Assembly: GCF_009870825.1 (NCBI RefSeq)
Contig: NZ_WTWY01000007.1
Location: 186,001-250,000, forward strand
Length of the DNA stretch: 64,000 nucleotides
Direction: 5' to 3'
From: Paenibacillus sp. USDA918EY
Lineage (GTDB): Bacteria; Bacillota; Bacilli; Paenibacillales; Paenibacillaceae
In this document: positions 35,645 through 44,161 of the stretch, piece by piece
How the letters are laid out: each line of letters starts with the position of its first letter
How positions within the stretch are numbered: position 1 is the first letter of the stretch
Notes under the pieces: model-generated
The model's input: the letters and a program-made list of their open reading frames with translations, nothing else
What the model was told of the DNA's origin: nothing
Database searches by the model: none
Program-made: the position numbers and the translations under genes

Positions 35645-36664
35645 CTATTCGAGCAGTTTTTTTCGATTGGTCGTAAGAGGCGGTTGTTCGATCCATTTCT
35701 GTTTCACCATAACATCAAATATATCTTTTCCGTACGACATCACCTGAGCAATGATTTTGGTGTAGTGACCAGTGAGATCACCTCTCATCGAGAGAGCGAG
35801 AGCATGTGAAATCAAGATGATGTCCACGGAGTTCAATACGTTGATCATCGAAAAGATCAGCTTATCCGAAAATGGAGAAACCGTCGAATCCGTAACTTCC
35901 ATGCTTACCGGTACCGTTCCGAGCAAATCCTCCTGCATTAACAAGTTGTTAAACAGCTCGATTTGTTGTTCGCTAATTTTTTTGCCTCTAATCATTAAAT
36001 CCTTTAATTTCTTATCTTCTATTACCTGTGCAAATCCCAGCATGATAATAACCGAGAAGTAATTTCGCTCAATGTTAAAAAATATTTCAGATAATTCAAT
36101 CGCATTGAGCGGTCGCTTCCCACCAAAGATCCCGTCCAGGAATGAGGTTTTCTCGATGTACTCAATTTTGTGGGGGTAGTTCATTTTCGGCGGGCGATCA
36201 TAAATTCCCTTCTCCAACATCATTCGCACCGCTTTCCCGAACATCTCGGTTGAAGTATGTATGCATTCGTTGAAAAAATCCAACACATCCAGTCGAACGT
36301 TATTTGTGGCGGTAAAAGCGAAATTAATCATACCTAAACGATTCATCATGTAGATAAAGCTAAGGGTAAACGTATCATGAAAAAGCGCGGGAGCTGCTAA
36401 ATTCACGTCACCTTCTGAAAACCCTGCGGGAACCGGAAAATTTTCCGAAACAAAAAAACTTTTGATCTTCTCTACTCGCCCTTTCGAGATGTTCAATGCT
36501 TCTTCAGCCAATGGAAGAATTTCTCCATCTTGAAGATGATGCAACAAGTAAGTGAGGAAACAAACCGTCAGGCTTTCTTGAATATAAACACCCCAAAGTC
36601 CCCCAATTTCCGTACAGCTTAATTCGATATTTGTTGGTTTTACTTGGGGTTTCTGAAATGACAT
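35645..36664 (-). CDS. DUF3231 family protein
   Basis: A 339-residue protein made of two related helical halves (about 10-165 and 180-330), each starting with a TEIGGLW or AIELSEIFF type segment and ending with a HTSTEMFGKAV or HYTKIIAQVMSYGKDIF type helix. This is the DUF3231 layout, a ferritin-like fold found in sporulating Bacillales and often expressed in spores. Function unknown. GGAGGGAC precedes the start. Confidence 0.85.
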   Translation of the reverse strand: MSFQKPQVKPTNIELSCTEIGGLWGVYIQESLTVCFLTYLLHHLQDGEILPLAEEALNISKGRVEKIKSFFVSENFPVPAGFSEGDVNLAAPALFHDTFTLSFIYMMNRLGMINFAFTATNNVRLDVLDFFNECIHTSTEMFGKAVRMMLEKGIYDRPPKMNYPHKIEYIEKTSFLDGIFGGKRPLNAIELSEIFFNIERNYFSVIIMLGFAQVIEDKKLKDLMIRGKKISEQQIELFNNLLMQEDLLGTVPVSMEVTDSTVSPFSDKLIFSMINVLNSVDIILISHALALSMRGDLTGHYTKIIAQVMSYGKDIFDVMVKQKWIEQPPLTTNRKKLLE

Positions 36665-36793
36665 GTAAGTCCCTCCTTGAGCTCCTCCTCATTTTAGGAT
36701 TAGTTTGTTAATTAGCCTCCTTTTTATTCACCGAATCGGCATGATTTGCGTTCCTTGCCGTATAAGCAACCACCTACTAGAAATTTGCCGTTA

Positions 36794-36808
36794 CTTGCGA
36801 TACGGTTC
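36794..36808 (-). repeat. att-like direct repeat E
   Basis: Reads GAACCGTATCGCAAG on the minus strand. The left flank TTTGCCGTTA and right flank AACGGGTTGCCGGCAAAAAA form a clear inverted repeat (TTTGCCG / CGGCAAA). Confidence 0.75.
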
Positions 36809-36929
36809 AGCTTAACGGGTTGCCGGCAAAAAATGCAAAAGGAGCATGCCGCGCGACACGCCCCTTTATTGCTTCCCTTGAACACTTATTTACTGGTTGA
36901 TATCCTACTATCCTACACATCACAGTCGA

Positions 36930-37055
36930 GCAATGTTTTCTTCCGATACGAAAGTTAGGTTCATAATGGTTTATGATCCAACACCTCTGGAAATTTCAGG
37001 CGCACAAATGATGTCCAAAGTTGATTGGAATGCAAAATTCACTCTGGAGATGGTT
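36930..37055 (+). pseudogene. NADH oxidase gene fragment
   Basis: About 42 codons match the C-terminal part of the intact oxidase at 45808: AMFSSDTKVRFIMVYDPTPL against ALFSPETTVMFKLVYDPTTL, then ISGAQMMSKVD against LGGQIMSKVD. Nothing of the rest of the gene is present. The end overlaps the 3' end of the HxlR gene on the other strand. It points to recombination between cassettes that carried the same oxidase. Confidence 0.75.
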
Positions 37056-37380
37056 CACGTCCTTGGATATATTGCTCGCCCCAATCGTTCAATTGGTCCA
37101 ATATCGATTTCAGCGAATTTCCTAACTCGCTCATTTCATAGACAACTTTCGGCGGTACTTGGTTGTATACCGTTCGAATGATGATATTGTCTTCCTTCAA
37201 CTCCCGGAGCTGCTGCGTTAACATTTTTTGTGTAATTTCCGGTATTTCCTTCTTCAATTCACTTGTTCTCTTGGGTCCACAGTTTAAATGACACAGAATC
37301 AATAATTTCCACTTCCCGCCTATAATGTCCAACGTTGCTTCTGCGGGGATGTTATAAGCCCGAACGGATTGTTTCTCCAC
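37039..37380 (-). CDS. HxlR-family transcriptional regulator
   Basis: A 113-residue winged-helix regulator: ATLDIIGGKWKLLILCHLNCGPKRTSELKKEIPEITQKMLTQQLRELKEDNIIIRTVYNQVPPKVVYEMSELG. It starts at GTG 37380 with AGGAGGT ten bases upstream; the longer frame would cover its own promoter. A perfect palindrome at 37449-37477 is the probable operator, and the divergent quinone reductase gene at 37603 the probable target. It resembles the HxlR protein at 23249, which occupies the same place after att repeat C. Confidence 0.88.
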   Translation of the reverse strand: MEKQSVRAYNIPAEATLDIIGGKWKLLILCHLNCGPKRTSELKKEIPEITQKMLTQQLRELKEDNIIIRTVYNQVPPKVVYEMSELGNSLKSILDQLNDWGEQYIQGREPSPE

Positions 37381-37448
37381 GGAATTGCCTACCTCCTGTA
37401 CAAAGATAGTCAAGCTTTTATGCCAAGGCACTTTTTGGTGCCTATATA

Positions 37449-37477
37449 ACTTTTTTGTATAAATGATACAAAAAAGT
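37449..37477. promoter_or_regulatory. HxlR operator candidate
   Basis: ACTTTTTTGTAT and ATACAAAAAAGT are perfect twelve-base arms around AAATG, midway between the divergent HxlR and quinone reductase genes. Confidence 0.65.
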
Positions 37478-37602
37478 GCGTACTTTTCAACATCCATTAT
37501 ATGTTACATAATCCATTCATACCAGCAATACGACACCCTCTCGTCTCTTGATCAACATGTCTCTAAACGAAATGAACCAAAAGTTCATAGAAAGGAGAAA
37601 AA

Positions 37603-38184
37603 ATGAAAGTATTGACCGTTGTATCACACCCAAGAGTTCATTCCTTCACTTTTTCTGTTGCAGCCCAATTTACGCAAGGCTTGATGGATGCTGGCCACGA
37701 AACGGAGGTGTTGGATCTGCACCGCAGCGGATTTAATCCTGTGTTGTGGGAAGCAGACGAACCGGACTGGGCAGCAGATCATAAAACATATTCACCTGAA
37801 GTAGAGAAGGAAATGGAGCGAATGAAACAGCATGAAGCGCTTGCCTATATTTTCCCAATTTGGTGGTACAGCATGCCAGCCATGCTAAAGGGCTATATCG
37901 ACCGCGTATGGAACAATGGTTTTGCATACGGCTCCAATAAGCTGCATCATAAACGGATATTATGGCTTGGTCTCGCAGGCGCTCCACGCGAGCACTTTGA
38001 GAAAAGACAGTATGACAAGATGATCCAGCATCAACTGAACATAGGAATAGCTAGTTACGCAGGAATCCCGGATACAAAGGTTGAGATATTGTATGACACC
38101 TTGGATTCGAGGCCGGAAATTCATGAAAAGCTGCTGAGACAAGCTTATCGCCTCGGTTTGCATTTTGACAGCCATCCAAAGTAA
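37603..38184 (+). CDS. NAD(P)H quinone oxidoreductase, flavodoxin-like fold
   Basis: A 193-residue FMN/FAD flavoprotein of the MdaB/YwrO/KefF type. It begins with VVSHPRVHSFTFSVAAQFTQGL, continues with FPIWWYSMPAMLKGYIDRVWNNGFAYG (flavin and substrate loop) and GAPREHFEKRQYDKMI. It performs two-electron reduction of quinones or electrophiles in the cytosol. AAAGGAG precedes the ATG. Control by the divergent HxlR regulator is likely, and the zinc-free reductase gene at 38248 follows in the same direction. Confidence 0.92.
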   Translation: MKVLTVVSHPRVHSFTFSVAAQFTQGLMDAGHETEVLDLHRSGFNPVLWEADEPDWAADHKTYSPEVEKEMERMKQHEALAYIFPIWWYSMPAMLKGYIDRVWNNGFAYGSNKLHHKRILWLGLAGAPREHFEKRQYDKMIQHQLNIGIASYAGIPDTKVEILYDTLDSRPEIHEKLLRQAYRLGLHFDSHPK

Positions 38185-38247
38185 TCATCAAATCATTCAT
38201 GTTTTCGAATCCCGACCTTGCGAACAACGATAAAAAGGAGAACGATG

Positions 38248-39267
38248 ATGAACACTCAAAATCAACAAATTATTTTAATAAACCGTCCAGAAGGTGTACC
38301 CACAGAAGATGCGTTTGAACTTCGAAATATTCCTATCGATAAACCCGAAAGAGATCAGGTGCTTGTAAAAACCCTTTACTTGTCTGTAGATCCATACATG
38401 AGAGGGCGAATGAATGCTGGAAAGTCTTATATTGAACCATTTGCTTTACATGAGCCTATTACGGGTTCCATGATTGGTGAAGTGATTGAATCCAATTCAG
38501 CCGAATTGAACGTCGGGGATAAAGTACAGGGCTTCCTGCCTTGGCAACTTTACAACACGGTTGACGCAAAAGCCGTTAGTAAAATCAATAATACCAATGT
38601 TCCCTTGTCCGCTTATTTAAGCGTACTAGGAATAACGGGATTAACAGCTTATTTTGGACTGCTTGATGTTGGTCAACCGAAAAAGGGAGAAACCGTTGTT
38701 GTCTCAAGCGCTGCAGGTGCCGTTGGCTCTATCGTCGGTCAAATCGCAAAAATCAAAGGAGCCAGAGTGGTAGGCATTGCAGGTACGGATGAAAAAATTG
38801 CACATTTGGAAAATGAACTTGGCTTTGATAAAGCTATTAACTACAACACTACAGATGATTTACAAAAAGCTCTTGAAGAAGCATGTCCGAATGGAGTGGA
38901 CGTCTATTTTGATAATGTTGGCGGCAAAATTTCTGATGCAGTGCTCAGTTTACTTAATAATTTCGCGCGTGTACCATTATGCGGTTCAATTTCATCCTAT
39001 AATGGTGAGAATGAAGCGTTTGGACCAAGTATTCAGCCGAAATTGCTAAAGACTCGTTCCACAATGAAAGGTTTCCTTATCACGGATTATGAAGAACGTT
39101 TTGATGAAGGGCTTCGGCACCTGGCCGAGTGGCTATTTGCAGGGAAACTGAAATACGAAGAAACCATTGCAGAGGGCTTTGAAAATGCACCGAGAGCTTT
39201 TCTCGATTTATTCGCAGGGAAAAATGTAGGGAAACAGCTTGTGAAGGTTAGTGATCCGTCTAAGTAA
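38248..39267 (+). CDS. NADP-dependent MDR-family oxidoreductase (CurA-like)
   Basis: A 339-residue zinc-independent medium-chain reductase that would reduce activated double bonds of enones. It has the N-terminal MDR fold (PTEDAFELRNIPI, YLSVDPYMRGRM), the NADPH motif VVSSAAGAVGSIVGQIAKIKGARVVGIAG and YFDNVGGKISDAVL. AAGGAG precedes ATG-ATG and the second is chosen. It lies 63 bases after the quinone reductase gene and is probably in its operon, closed by the hairpin at 39299. Confidence 0.93.
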   Translation: MNTQNQQIILINRPEGVPTEDAFELRNIPIDKPERDQVLVKTLYLSVDPYMRGRMNAGKSYIEPFALHEPITGSMIGEVIESNSAELNVGDKVQGFLPWQLYNTVDAKAVSKINNTNVPLSAYLSVLGITGLTAYFGLLDVGQPKKGETVVVSSAAGAVGSIVGQIAKIKGARVVGIAGTDEKIAHLENELGFDKAINYNTTDDLQKALEEACPNGVDVYFDNVGGKISDAVLSLLNNFARVPLCGSISSYNGENEAFGPSIQPKLLKTRSTMKGFLITDYEERFDEGLRHLAEWLFAGKLKYEETIAEGFENAPRAFLDLFAGKNVGKQLVKVSDPSK

Positions 39268-39298
39268 AGACACCTGCAACCTTTGATGAAGCCAGATA

Positions 39299-39344
39299 AG
39301 CCAAAACCACCAATAACCAGAAAAAGGTGTCGGTGGTTTTGGCT
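39299..39344. terminator. Hairpin terminator
   Basis: AGCCAAAACCACC and GGTGGTTTTGGCT form a thirteen-base stem. It lies between convergent genes ending at 39267 and 39426. Confidence 0.65.
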
Positions 39345-39425
39345 CCGCTCTTTATTCATCCACTTCATTAGTCTGAATCATCCAAATGGACGCCCTCTTA
39401 GCATGTTTTAACGCAATCAAAAACC

Positions 39426-40298
39426 TTATTCATGAGAAATCGACTCTTTCAGGACCTCTCTAAAACTTTTCGGAGGCCGGCCGATCAAATCAGCTAGAGC
39501 AGGATCGACTTGTGCGAAGTCTCCCTGACGGCTCGCCCGAAACATTCCCATCCGCATATTTATACTCGTTTCCGGCACGCCTTGAGCCATCATGCGGTCC
39601 CGAAACTCTTCGTCCGACACAACGATCCGGCGGATGGTCCGCCCCAAGACCTCGGAAGCGATTGTCGCAATCCCTTCCATGTCAATGGCCTCGGATCCCG
39701 TAAGATTGGGGGTCATGCCATCTATTTTCTTCTCGCTTATGATTGCCGCCGTAGCCTCGGCCAAATCGAAGTGCGCTGTCCAGGCAACCGGACCGTCCTC
39801 AGGAGCGATCAATTCCCCCGTTTTTATTGCTTCGCCGATCATCATTAGTGCCGATGCAGCGTAGTAGCCATTACGCAGCGACGTGAAGGCTATACCTGAA
39901 GCTTCCAGCAGTTTTTCGGTAGCCGCATGGTGAATCATGGGGGCGAAGTGAGATGTCGGGGAAGAGCCCATATGACTTGTGTATAGCACCTGACTGACCC
40001 CTGCTTTCTTTGCCGTGTCAATCGCGGTTTGATGCTGCTGAATGCCACGCGGGATATCAGCCTCGCCCATGATGCCGGACGAAACGATGAGAACCTGCGA
40101 TGCCCCCTCAAAGGCATGGTGCAAACTCTCGGCATCGTCGAAGTCGCCCCGACGGACACGAACTCCACGTTCCCGAAGCTCTTGTGCTTGATTCGGATCG
40201 CGGACGCTGACACCGATCTGCTCGGCGGGTACACGCTTAAGCAACTGTTCTACCACAGCCCGCCCTAATTTCCCGTTGGCTCCGGTAACGATAATCAT
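39426..40298 (-). CDS. NmrA/QOR2-like NAD(P)-binding oxidoreductase
   Basis: A 290-residue atypical short-chain dehydrogenase: VTGANGKLGRAVVEQLLKR at the N-terminus, then RRGDFDDAESLHHAFEGASQVLIVSS and LYTSHMGSSPTSHFAPMIHHAATEKLLEASG, as in quinone oxidoreductase 2 (YtfG) and NmrA-like proteins. It likely reduces quinones or senses NADP(H). The ATG at 40298 has AAAGGA upstream; the open frame continues 40 codons into the neighbour. It follows the aldo/keto reductase gene after 16 bases in the same direction. Confidence 0.9.
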   Translation of the reverse strand: MIIVTGANGKLGRAVVEQLLKRVPAEQIGVSVRDPNQAQELRERGVRVRRGDFDDAESLHHAFEGASQVLIVSSGIMGEADIPRGIQQHQTAIDTAKKAGVSQVLYTSHMGSSPTSHFAPMIHHAATEKLLEASGIAFTSLRNGYYAASALMMIGEAIKTGELIAPEDGPVAWTAHFDLAEATAAIISEKKIDGMTPNLTGSEAIDMEGIATIASEVLGRTIRRIVVSDEEFRDRMMAQGVPETSINMRMGMFRASRQGDFAQVDPALADLIGRPPKSFREVLKESISHE

Positions 40299-40314
40299 GG
40301 CAAACAACATCCTT

Positions 40315-41313
40315 TCATTTGTATGATCGTGTGTATGCGCGAACAGTCTTCCCGTTTCTAAATTGCATATTGGGGAAAGAAGCGCCGGCGATCTCCTGTT
40401 CTGGTATCGCGTCTTCAATTTCTCTGATATCTTCTTCGGTCAAATGAATATCGAGTGATTGCAAAGCTTCTTGAAGATGAACCGGCGATATGGTACCGAT
40501 AAGCGGCATGATGTCTTCGCCTTTGGATAACATCCATGCAAACGCCAATTGAGATAACGTTATTTGTTTATTTGCGGCGATCTCACCCAGCTTTTGAGAC
40601 AAGGCAACGTTTTTTTCTATGTTTTCCTCAAAAAACAACGGAACGTAGCCGCCTTTGCTCTTTTGGATTCGCTCGTCTGTCCAATGGCCGGCAAGAAGAC
40701 CATGAGCCAACGCCCCAAAAGCAACAACGCCGATGCCCAATTCCCTCGCAGTCGGCAAAAGTTCTTTCTCGATGCTTCGGTTAAAAAGCGAGTATTCCAC
40801 TTCCACCCAGCTGATCGGATGCGTGGCATGCGCCCTTCTCAGCGTCTCTGCGTCGACCTGGCTGACTCCGATCTGCCTGACATAGCCGGCCTTAACCAGA
40901 TCGGAAATGGCGCCGACCGTTTCTTCAACAGGAATACCCAGATCGATTCTTGCGGGCTGATAAAGATCAATATAGTCAAGATTGAGGCGTTGGAGCGAAT
41001 AGGCGAGATAGTTCTTAACATGATGTGGGGAGACATCCAGCCCGTACAAGGAGCCTTCGAGCGTATTCAGTGCCCCGAACTTCAGCGATATAAAATAGTC
41101 ATCCCTTTTATGCCCCTTCAGAGCTTCGGCGATGACCATCTCGCTTCGGCCTGCACCGTAAAAATCCGCTGTGTTGAGATGGTTGATCCCACTCTCAAAA
41201 GCGGCATGAATGGTGGCAATGCCAGCACTTTTTACAGCTTCATTGACATTTGACATGTGGCCGCAGCCGAGTCCGATTCTGGATAGCTCCAGTCCGTTTT
41301 GTTGATCATTCAT
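40315..41313 (-). CDS. Aldo/keto reductase
   Basis: A 332-residue NADPH-dependent reductase of carbonyl compounds. The tetrad Asp/Tyr is in LNTADFYGAGRSE and Lys in ISLKFG. The usual catalytic histidine segment reads DLYQPARID, a variant shared by one AKR subgroup. The C-terminal cofactor segment is PLIGTISPVHLQEAL. AGGAGG precedes ATG 41313. It is downstream of a MarR gene on the same strand, with a MarR-type palindrome at 41344 in its promoter, and may be co-transcribed with the gene at 39426. Confidence 0.92.
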   Translation of the reverse strand: MNDQQNGLELSRIGLGCGHMSNVNEAVKSAGIATIHAAFESGINHLNTADFYGAGRSEMVIAEALKGHKRDDYFISLKFGALNTLEGSLYGLDVSPHHVKNYLAYSLQRLNLDYIDLYQPARIDLGIPVEETVGAISDLVKAGYVRQIGVSQVDAETLRRAHATHPISWVEVEYSLFNRSIEKELLPTARELGIGVVAFGALAHGLLAGHWTDERIQKSKGGYVPLFFEENIEKNVALSQKLGEIAANKQITLSQLAFAWMLSKGEDIMPLIGTISPVHLQEALQSLDIHLTEEDIREIEDAIPEQEIAGASFPNMQFRNGKTVRAYTRSYK

Positions 41314-41343
41314 CACGGAAACCTCCTGAACTAAAATGAAATT

Positions 41344-41357
41344 GTGTAGCCGTCTAC
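41344..41357. promoter_or_regulatory. MarR operator copy before the aldo/keto reductase
   Basis: GTGTAGCCGTCTAC matches the perfect palindrome GTGTAGATGTCTACAC at 41872 in 12 of its 14 bases. It lies 31 bases upstream of the reductase start. Confidence 0.6.
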
Positions 41358-41397
41358 TTGTTTGTCTAAAAAAACATAGACATACATGGCAAATTCA

Positions 41398-41853
41398 TCA
41401 CTTCGGCGGCTGTTTTCCGACGTTTTCAAAAGCACGGGTCAGCAAAGAAGCAAACATGGCTTTTTCGGCATCAGACATCCCTTGCGTGATCAATTCTTCA
41501 GATTTCGAGAAGGCATCACTCCTCTCGCTAAGAAATTGTTTGGCTTTGGACGTTATATCGATCCGGAGGTTGCGTCCGTCGTCAGGGTTGTTGCTGCGCG
41601 TGATAAATCCGGATTTCTCCAAACCGTTCAATAAGTTTGTCACAGACGGACCGCTTAATGCCATTGTTTTTTCTAGATATTTTCGATTGATCTCTATATG
41701 CTCCTCAATGGATTGATGAATATGCGAGAGAAGAATCGCTTGCGAACTGTTCAAGCCATGATCCTTCAGAAGCTGGTCGATAATTTCCCGGACCCGTTGC
41801 GCGATAAGTTTAGTGTATAGGCTATAGGGGTACATGTCGAAAACGCTTGGCAT
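41398..41853 (-). CDS. MarR-family transcriptional regulator
   Basis: A 151-residue winged-helix repressor: dimer helices at both ends, HTH and wing in EINRKYLEKTMALSGPSVTNLLNGLEKSGFITRSNNPDDGRNLRIDITSKAKQFL. No cysteine is present, so it is more likely ligand- than thiol-controlled. AAGGAG precedes the start. Palindromes at 41872 (own promoter) and 41344 (next gene) suggest it controls itself and the aldo/keto reductase, with the NmrA-like gene probably included. Confidence 0.9.
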   Translation of the reverse strand: MPSVFDMYPYSLYTKLIAQRVREIIDQLLKDHGLNSSQAILLSHIHQSIEEHIEINRKYLEKTMALSGPSVTNLLNGLEKSGFITRSNNPDDGRNLRIDITSKAKQFLSERSDAFSKSEELITQGMSDAEKAMFASLLTRAFENVGKQPPK

Positions 41854-41871
41854 AAATTTCTCCTTAAATTC

Positions 41872-41887
41872 GTGTAGATGTCTACAC
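41872..41887. promoter_or_regulatory. MarR operator, perfect palindrome
   Basis: GTGTAGA-TG-TCTACAC, seven-base perfect arms, 19 bases upstream of the marR start. Confidence 0.7.
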
Positions 41888-41949
41888 TATAGATGGGATT
41901 TTTTGTTTTGTCAATTGCAATTGTCAGATGTGCCGTTGACCCAAGCTAA

Positions 41950-41976
41950 AGACCCCTTTTTCGAGGGGTCATTTTC
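41950..41976. terminator. GACCCC hairpin of a cassette end
   Basis: AGACCCCTTTTTCGAGGGGTC followed by ATTTTC. It resembles the hairpins at 14439 and 59518, each a short distance before an att-like core or at a cassette end. Confidence 0.6.
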
Positions 41977-42031
41977 TATTACACACATATACTCATGTCC
42001 AGTAAGGAATTGCGCAAAAAGCTTGCCCATG

Positions 42032-42046
42032 TGTGTGATACGGTTC
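42032..42046 (-). repeat. att-like direct repeat G
   Basis: Reads GAACCGTATCACACA on the minus strand: the first 12 bases match the rlmH end exactly, and the rest is diverged. AAAAAGCTTGCCCA on its left is related to the AAAAACTTGCCG arm at repeats C and J. Confidence 0.6.
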
Positions 42047-42092
42047 ACCTTATAGCTAACCCCTCTGGAAGTTCCTGCGCGAAGGGTAAATA

Positions 42093-42725
42093 TCAGTTCA
42101 AATGCTCTGCCGAAATCGTTTCACACCCGTTGAATAACGCAAATTTTTGGAAGCAACCGTTCAAGGCTGTTCGCAATTGCGTGGTTTGCTTCACACCGTT
42201 CTCGTACCAGATGTTTTTAACAACGAGGGTTCCCGTTTTTCGCTCCACGATGATCTCAGCTCGTCCAATAAATCTCTATCCATATAATAGAGGTAGCACA
42301 TAATAGCCGAATTTTCGTTTGATTGCAGGCGTGTAAATCTCCCAGGTGTAATCGAAGCCAAACAATTCGTTGATAAGTTTTCTGTCCCATATCAAATTGT
42401 CCAACGGGGCAATCAGCTCGCAGCGAAATTTCGGCTCCGGATTTTGCAGGACGGCTTCAATAAGCGGCAAGTCCTCCGCCCGGCAGTACAGCGTATCCTT
42501 CATTTGTTCCACGGCAACGGCAACTATACGAGCTTCGTGTAATAGCTGGCGAAAAACCTCGTTGCGCTGTGCTGCTTTTAACCCCCATATATTCAGCCAT
42601 GCATCTGACGCACGATTCCATAAGAGGCCAACAGAGCCGATTCGACGCAGTACCCGCCACTTATGATGTTCAAGCTCATCCTCCAGCGGCTCTGATGCAT
42701 CCTCCGATTCAAAAAAACGGGTAGT
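42093..42725 (-). pseudogene. YcaQ-like DNA glycosylase gene, 3' fragment
   Basis: The minus frame encodes HHKWRVLRRIGSVGLLWNRA, EQMKDTLYCRAEDLPLIEAV, LIAPLDNLIWDRKLINELF and YYVLPLLYG, then a TAG in place of the usual Asp, then RFIGRAEIIVERKTGTLVV to the end at 42093. This is the C-terminal half of the HTH_42/YcaQ crosslink-repair glycosylase family. The N-terminal half is at 44162-44821, about 1.4 kb away in the same direction. Insertion plus the TAG (42276-42278) leave the gene inactive. Confidence 0.85.
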
Positions 42726-42734
42726 TTTAAACCA

Positions 42735-42771
42735 AAATCAAAAAGCGCCCCTGAGGCCAATTCAGGGGCGC
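42735..42771 (-). terminator. Rho-independent terminator
   Basis: On the minus strand GCGCCCCTGA and TCAGGGGCGC pair and are followed by TTTTTGATTTTGG. It lies just upstream of the ycaQ 3' fragment, so it came with the inserted DNA. Confidence 0.7.
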
Positions 42772-42950
42772 AGAGCGTTAATGTGGAGCTTGTGCGCTGA
42801 AGTCATTCTAATGAAACAAAGAAAAATAGTGCCGGGGGGGGGGGCGTAGAAATGTGCACAAAAGCCTGGATTTTGGACATATGTCTGGTTTCTTGCGTGA
42901 TATAGCATTCTGTAACGTTGAATCAACAATCATCACTTCGTAGGCAAATT

Positions 42951-42990
42951 AAAAGGCTCCTACTCGGTAATTAGTGAGTAAGAGCCTTTT
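42951..42990 (-). terminator. Rho-independent terminator
   Basis: AAAAGGCTC and GAGCCTTTT pair, with inner ACTC/GAGT pairing; the minus side continues with AATTTGCC. It closes the secreted-protein genes at 43026-43996. Confidence 0.65.
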
Positions 42991-43025
42991 ATCGATGCTA
43001 TCGGATTGAATAAAAATAATAGATT

Positions 43026-43373
43026 TTATTTCTTAACATACACACCATAATCTTCAATTAAAACCTTGGTATTAGCAGTTAATTCTTTATCATTCTGTGC
43101 AATTTCAGAATCATCTAGGTTAGAATAATCATAGGTATTATTCTTAATAAATTCACCAAAGTCATTTACAATGACAGAGGTATTCTTCTCAATTTGATCC
43201 ATTTTTTCAGATGTTTTCATTATATCCCCCACTGTTTCTACGCTTGGATTGATATATGCGTTTGAGGGTTCTTCCGGTTCTGCAAAAGATTTTGCACCTA
43301 CAACACTACCAGTAACGATAATAATCCCGACAATTGTTCCAAGCAATACAGTAAACTTAGCTTTCATCTTCAT
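43026..43373 (-). CDS. Small secreted hypothetical protein
   Basis: A 115-residue protein with an N-terminal membrane or signal segment (AKFTVLLGTIVGIIIVTGSVVGAKSFA) and an acidic mature part with repeated short phrases (KNTSVIVNDFGEFIKNNTYD and ANTKVLIEDYGVYVKK). No domain was recognised. AT-rich codon use differs from the flanking ycaQ fragments. It follows the secreted protein gene at 43400 on the same strand after 26 bases; the two form the cargo of the insertion that split ycaQ. Confidence 0.75.
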   Translation of the reverse strand: MKMKAKFTVLLGTIVGIIIVTGSVVGAKSFAEPEEPSNAYINPSVETVGDIMKTSEKMDQIEKNTSVIVNDFGEFIKNNTYDYSNLDDSEIAQNDKELTANTKVLIEDYGVYVKK

Positions 43374-43399
43374 TAATTATTCCCCTCTCGTATGTTTTA

Positions 43400-43996
43400 C
43401 TAAAGGGTAATATATCCGTTCCCCTTCATATCATAAGCATCTGGATAGTTAGAAATTACAACCTTATAGGTTCTATCTGTCGGTACGTTACTAAATGTAT
43501 AGGAAAAATTTGTGCTAGTGTAATTTTTACTAACTCGAACCCCATCATTTATCCAATTATTCGTATCGACATCAACAAGTGTGTAATATACATCACAATT
43601 ACCAGGAATAGGTCCACCAGAGTATGGAGACTGTACTAGCGTAAGAGTCGGCTTTTTTCCGGGTGGTAAATAAAAAGAAGCATCAGAATATTTTGTATTT
43701 CCACTTGATAATTTGAGAATATTATAACTCATTACAGCCGCCAGAATGCTCACATCATTTGATCCAATCTTATTTTCAATGATTGAATCAGAAGGTACCG
43801 CTCGATTCATAATTTCTAGCTCTTTGTCTGTTAATTTTCTCTCAGGAGAAAGATCAGATTGTGTTGTAATGGTTTGTTGTGTCGTCTGGTTTTCAGAAGG
43901 AGTTTCTTTGGTTGGATCAGCAAATGCGCTTAAAGGAAGTGTGAACATGGCAGCAACTAAAGAAACAGATAGTAGCATGGATTTGAATGATTTCAT
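43400..43996 (-). CDS. Secreted hypothetical protein
   Basis: A 198-residue protein with a Sec signal peptide (FKSMLLSVSLVAAMFTLPLSAFA, cleavage before DPTKE), a Thr/Gln-rich linker (ENQTTQQTITTQSDL) and a beta-rich domain (KPTLTLVQSPYSGGPIPGNCDVYYTLVDVD, NFSYTFSNVPTDRTYKVVISN) like fibronectin-type or carbohydrate-binding sandwich folds. AGTAGG lies before ATG 43996; the longer frame adds an unlikely N-terminus. Function unknown. Confidence 0.75.
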   Translation of the reverse strand: MKSFKSMLLSVSLVAAMFTLPLSAFADPTKETPSENQTTQQTITTQSDLSPERKLTDKELEIMNRAVPSDSIIENKIGSNDVSILAAVMSYNILKLSSGNTKYSDASFYLPPGKKPTLTLVQSPYSGGPIPGNCDVYYTLVDVDTNNWINDGVRVSKNYTSTNFSYTFSNVPTDRTYKVVISNYPDAYDMKGNGYITL

Positions 43997-44161
43997 AAAA
44001 TAAAGCCTACTCAATATTAAATTAATTAAGAAACATTTATTCATAAGAGGTAGCTCTAGATGTGAAAGTTATATTTTCTCAATGTATCCTCCTTAAAAAT
44101 ACATTCAAAATATATAACACTTTCAAATATCAAAAAGTTACACATTAATTCTAATTCTCTG

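Noticed and set aside
42833..42847. Run of about 13 G residues
   Set aside because: Lies in non-coding inserted DNA. Could be a contingency tract, but no gene or promoter is positioned to be switched; may also be a sequencing artefact.
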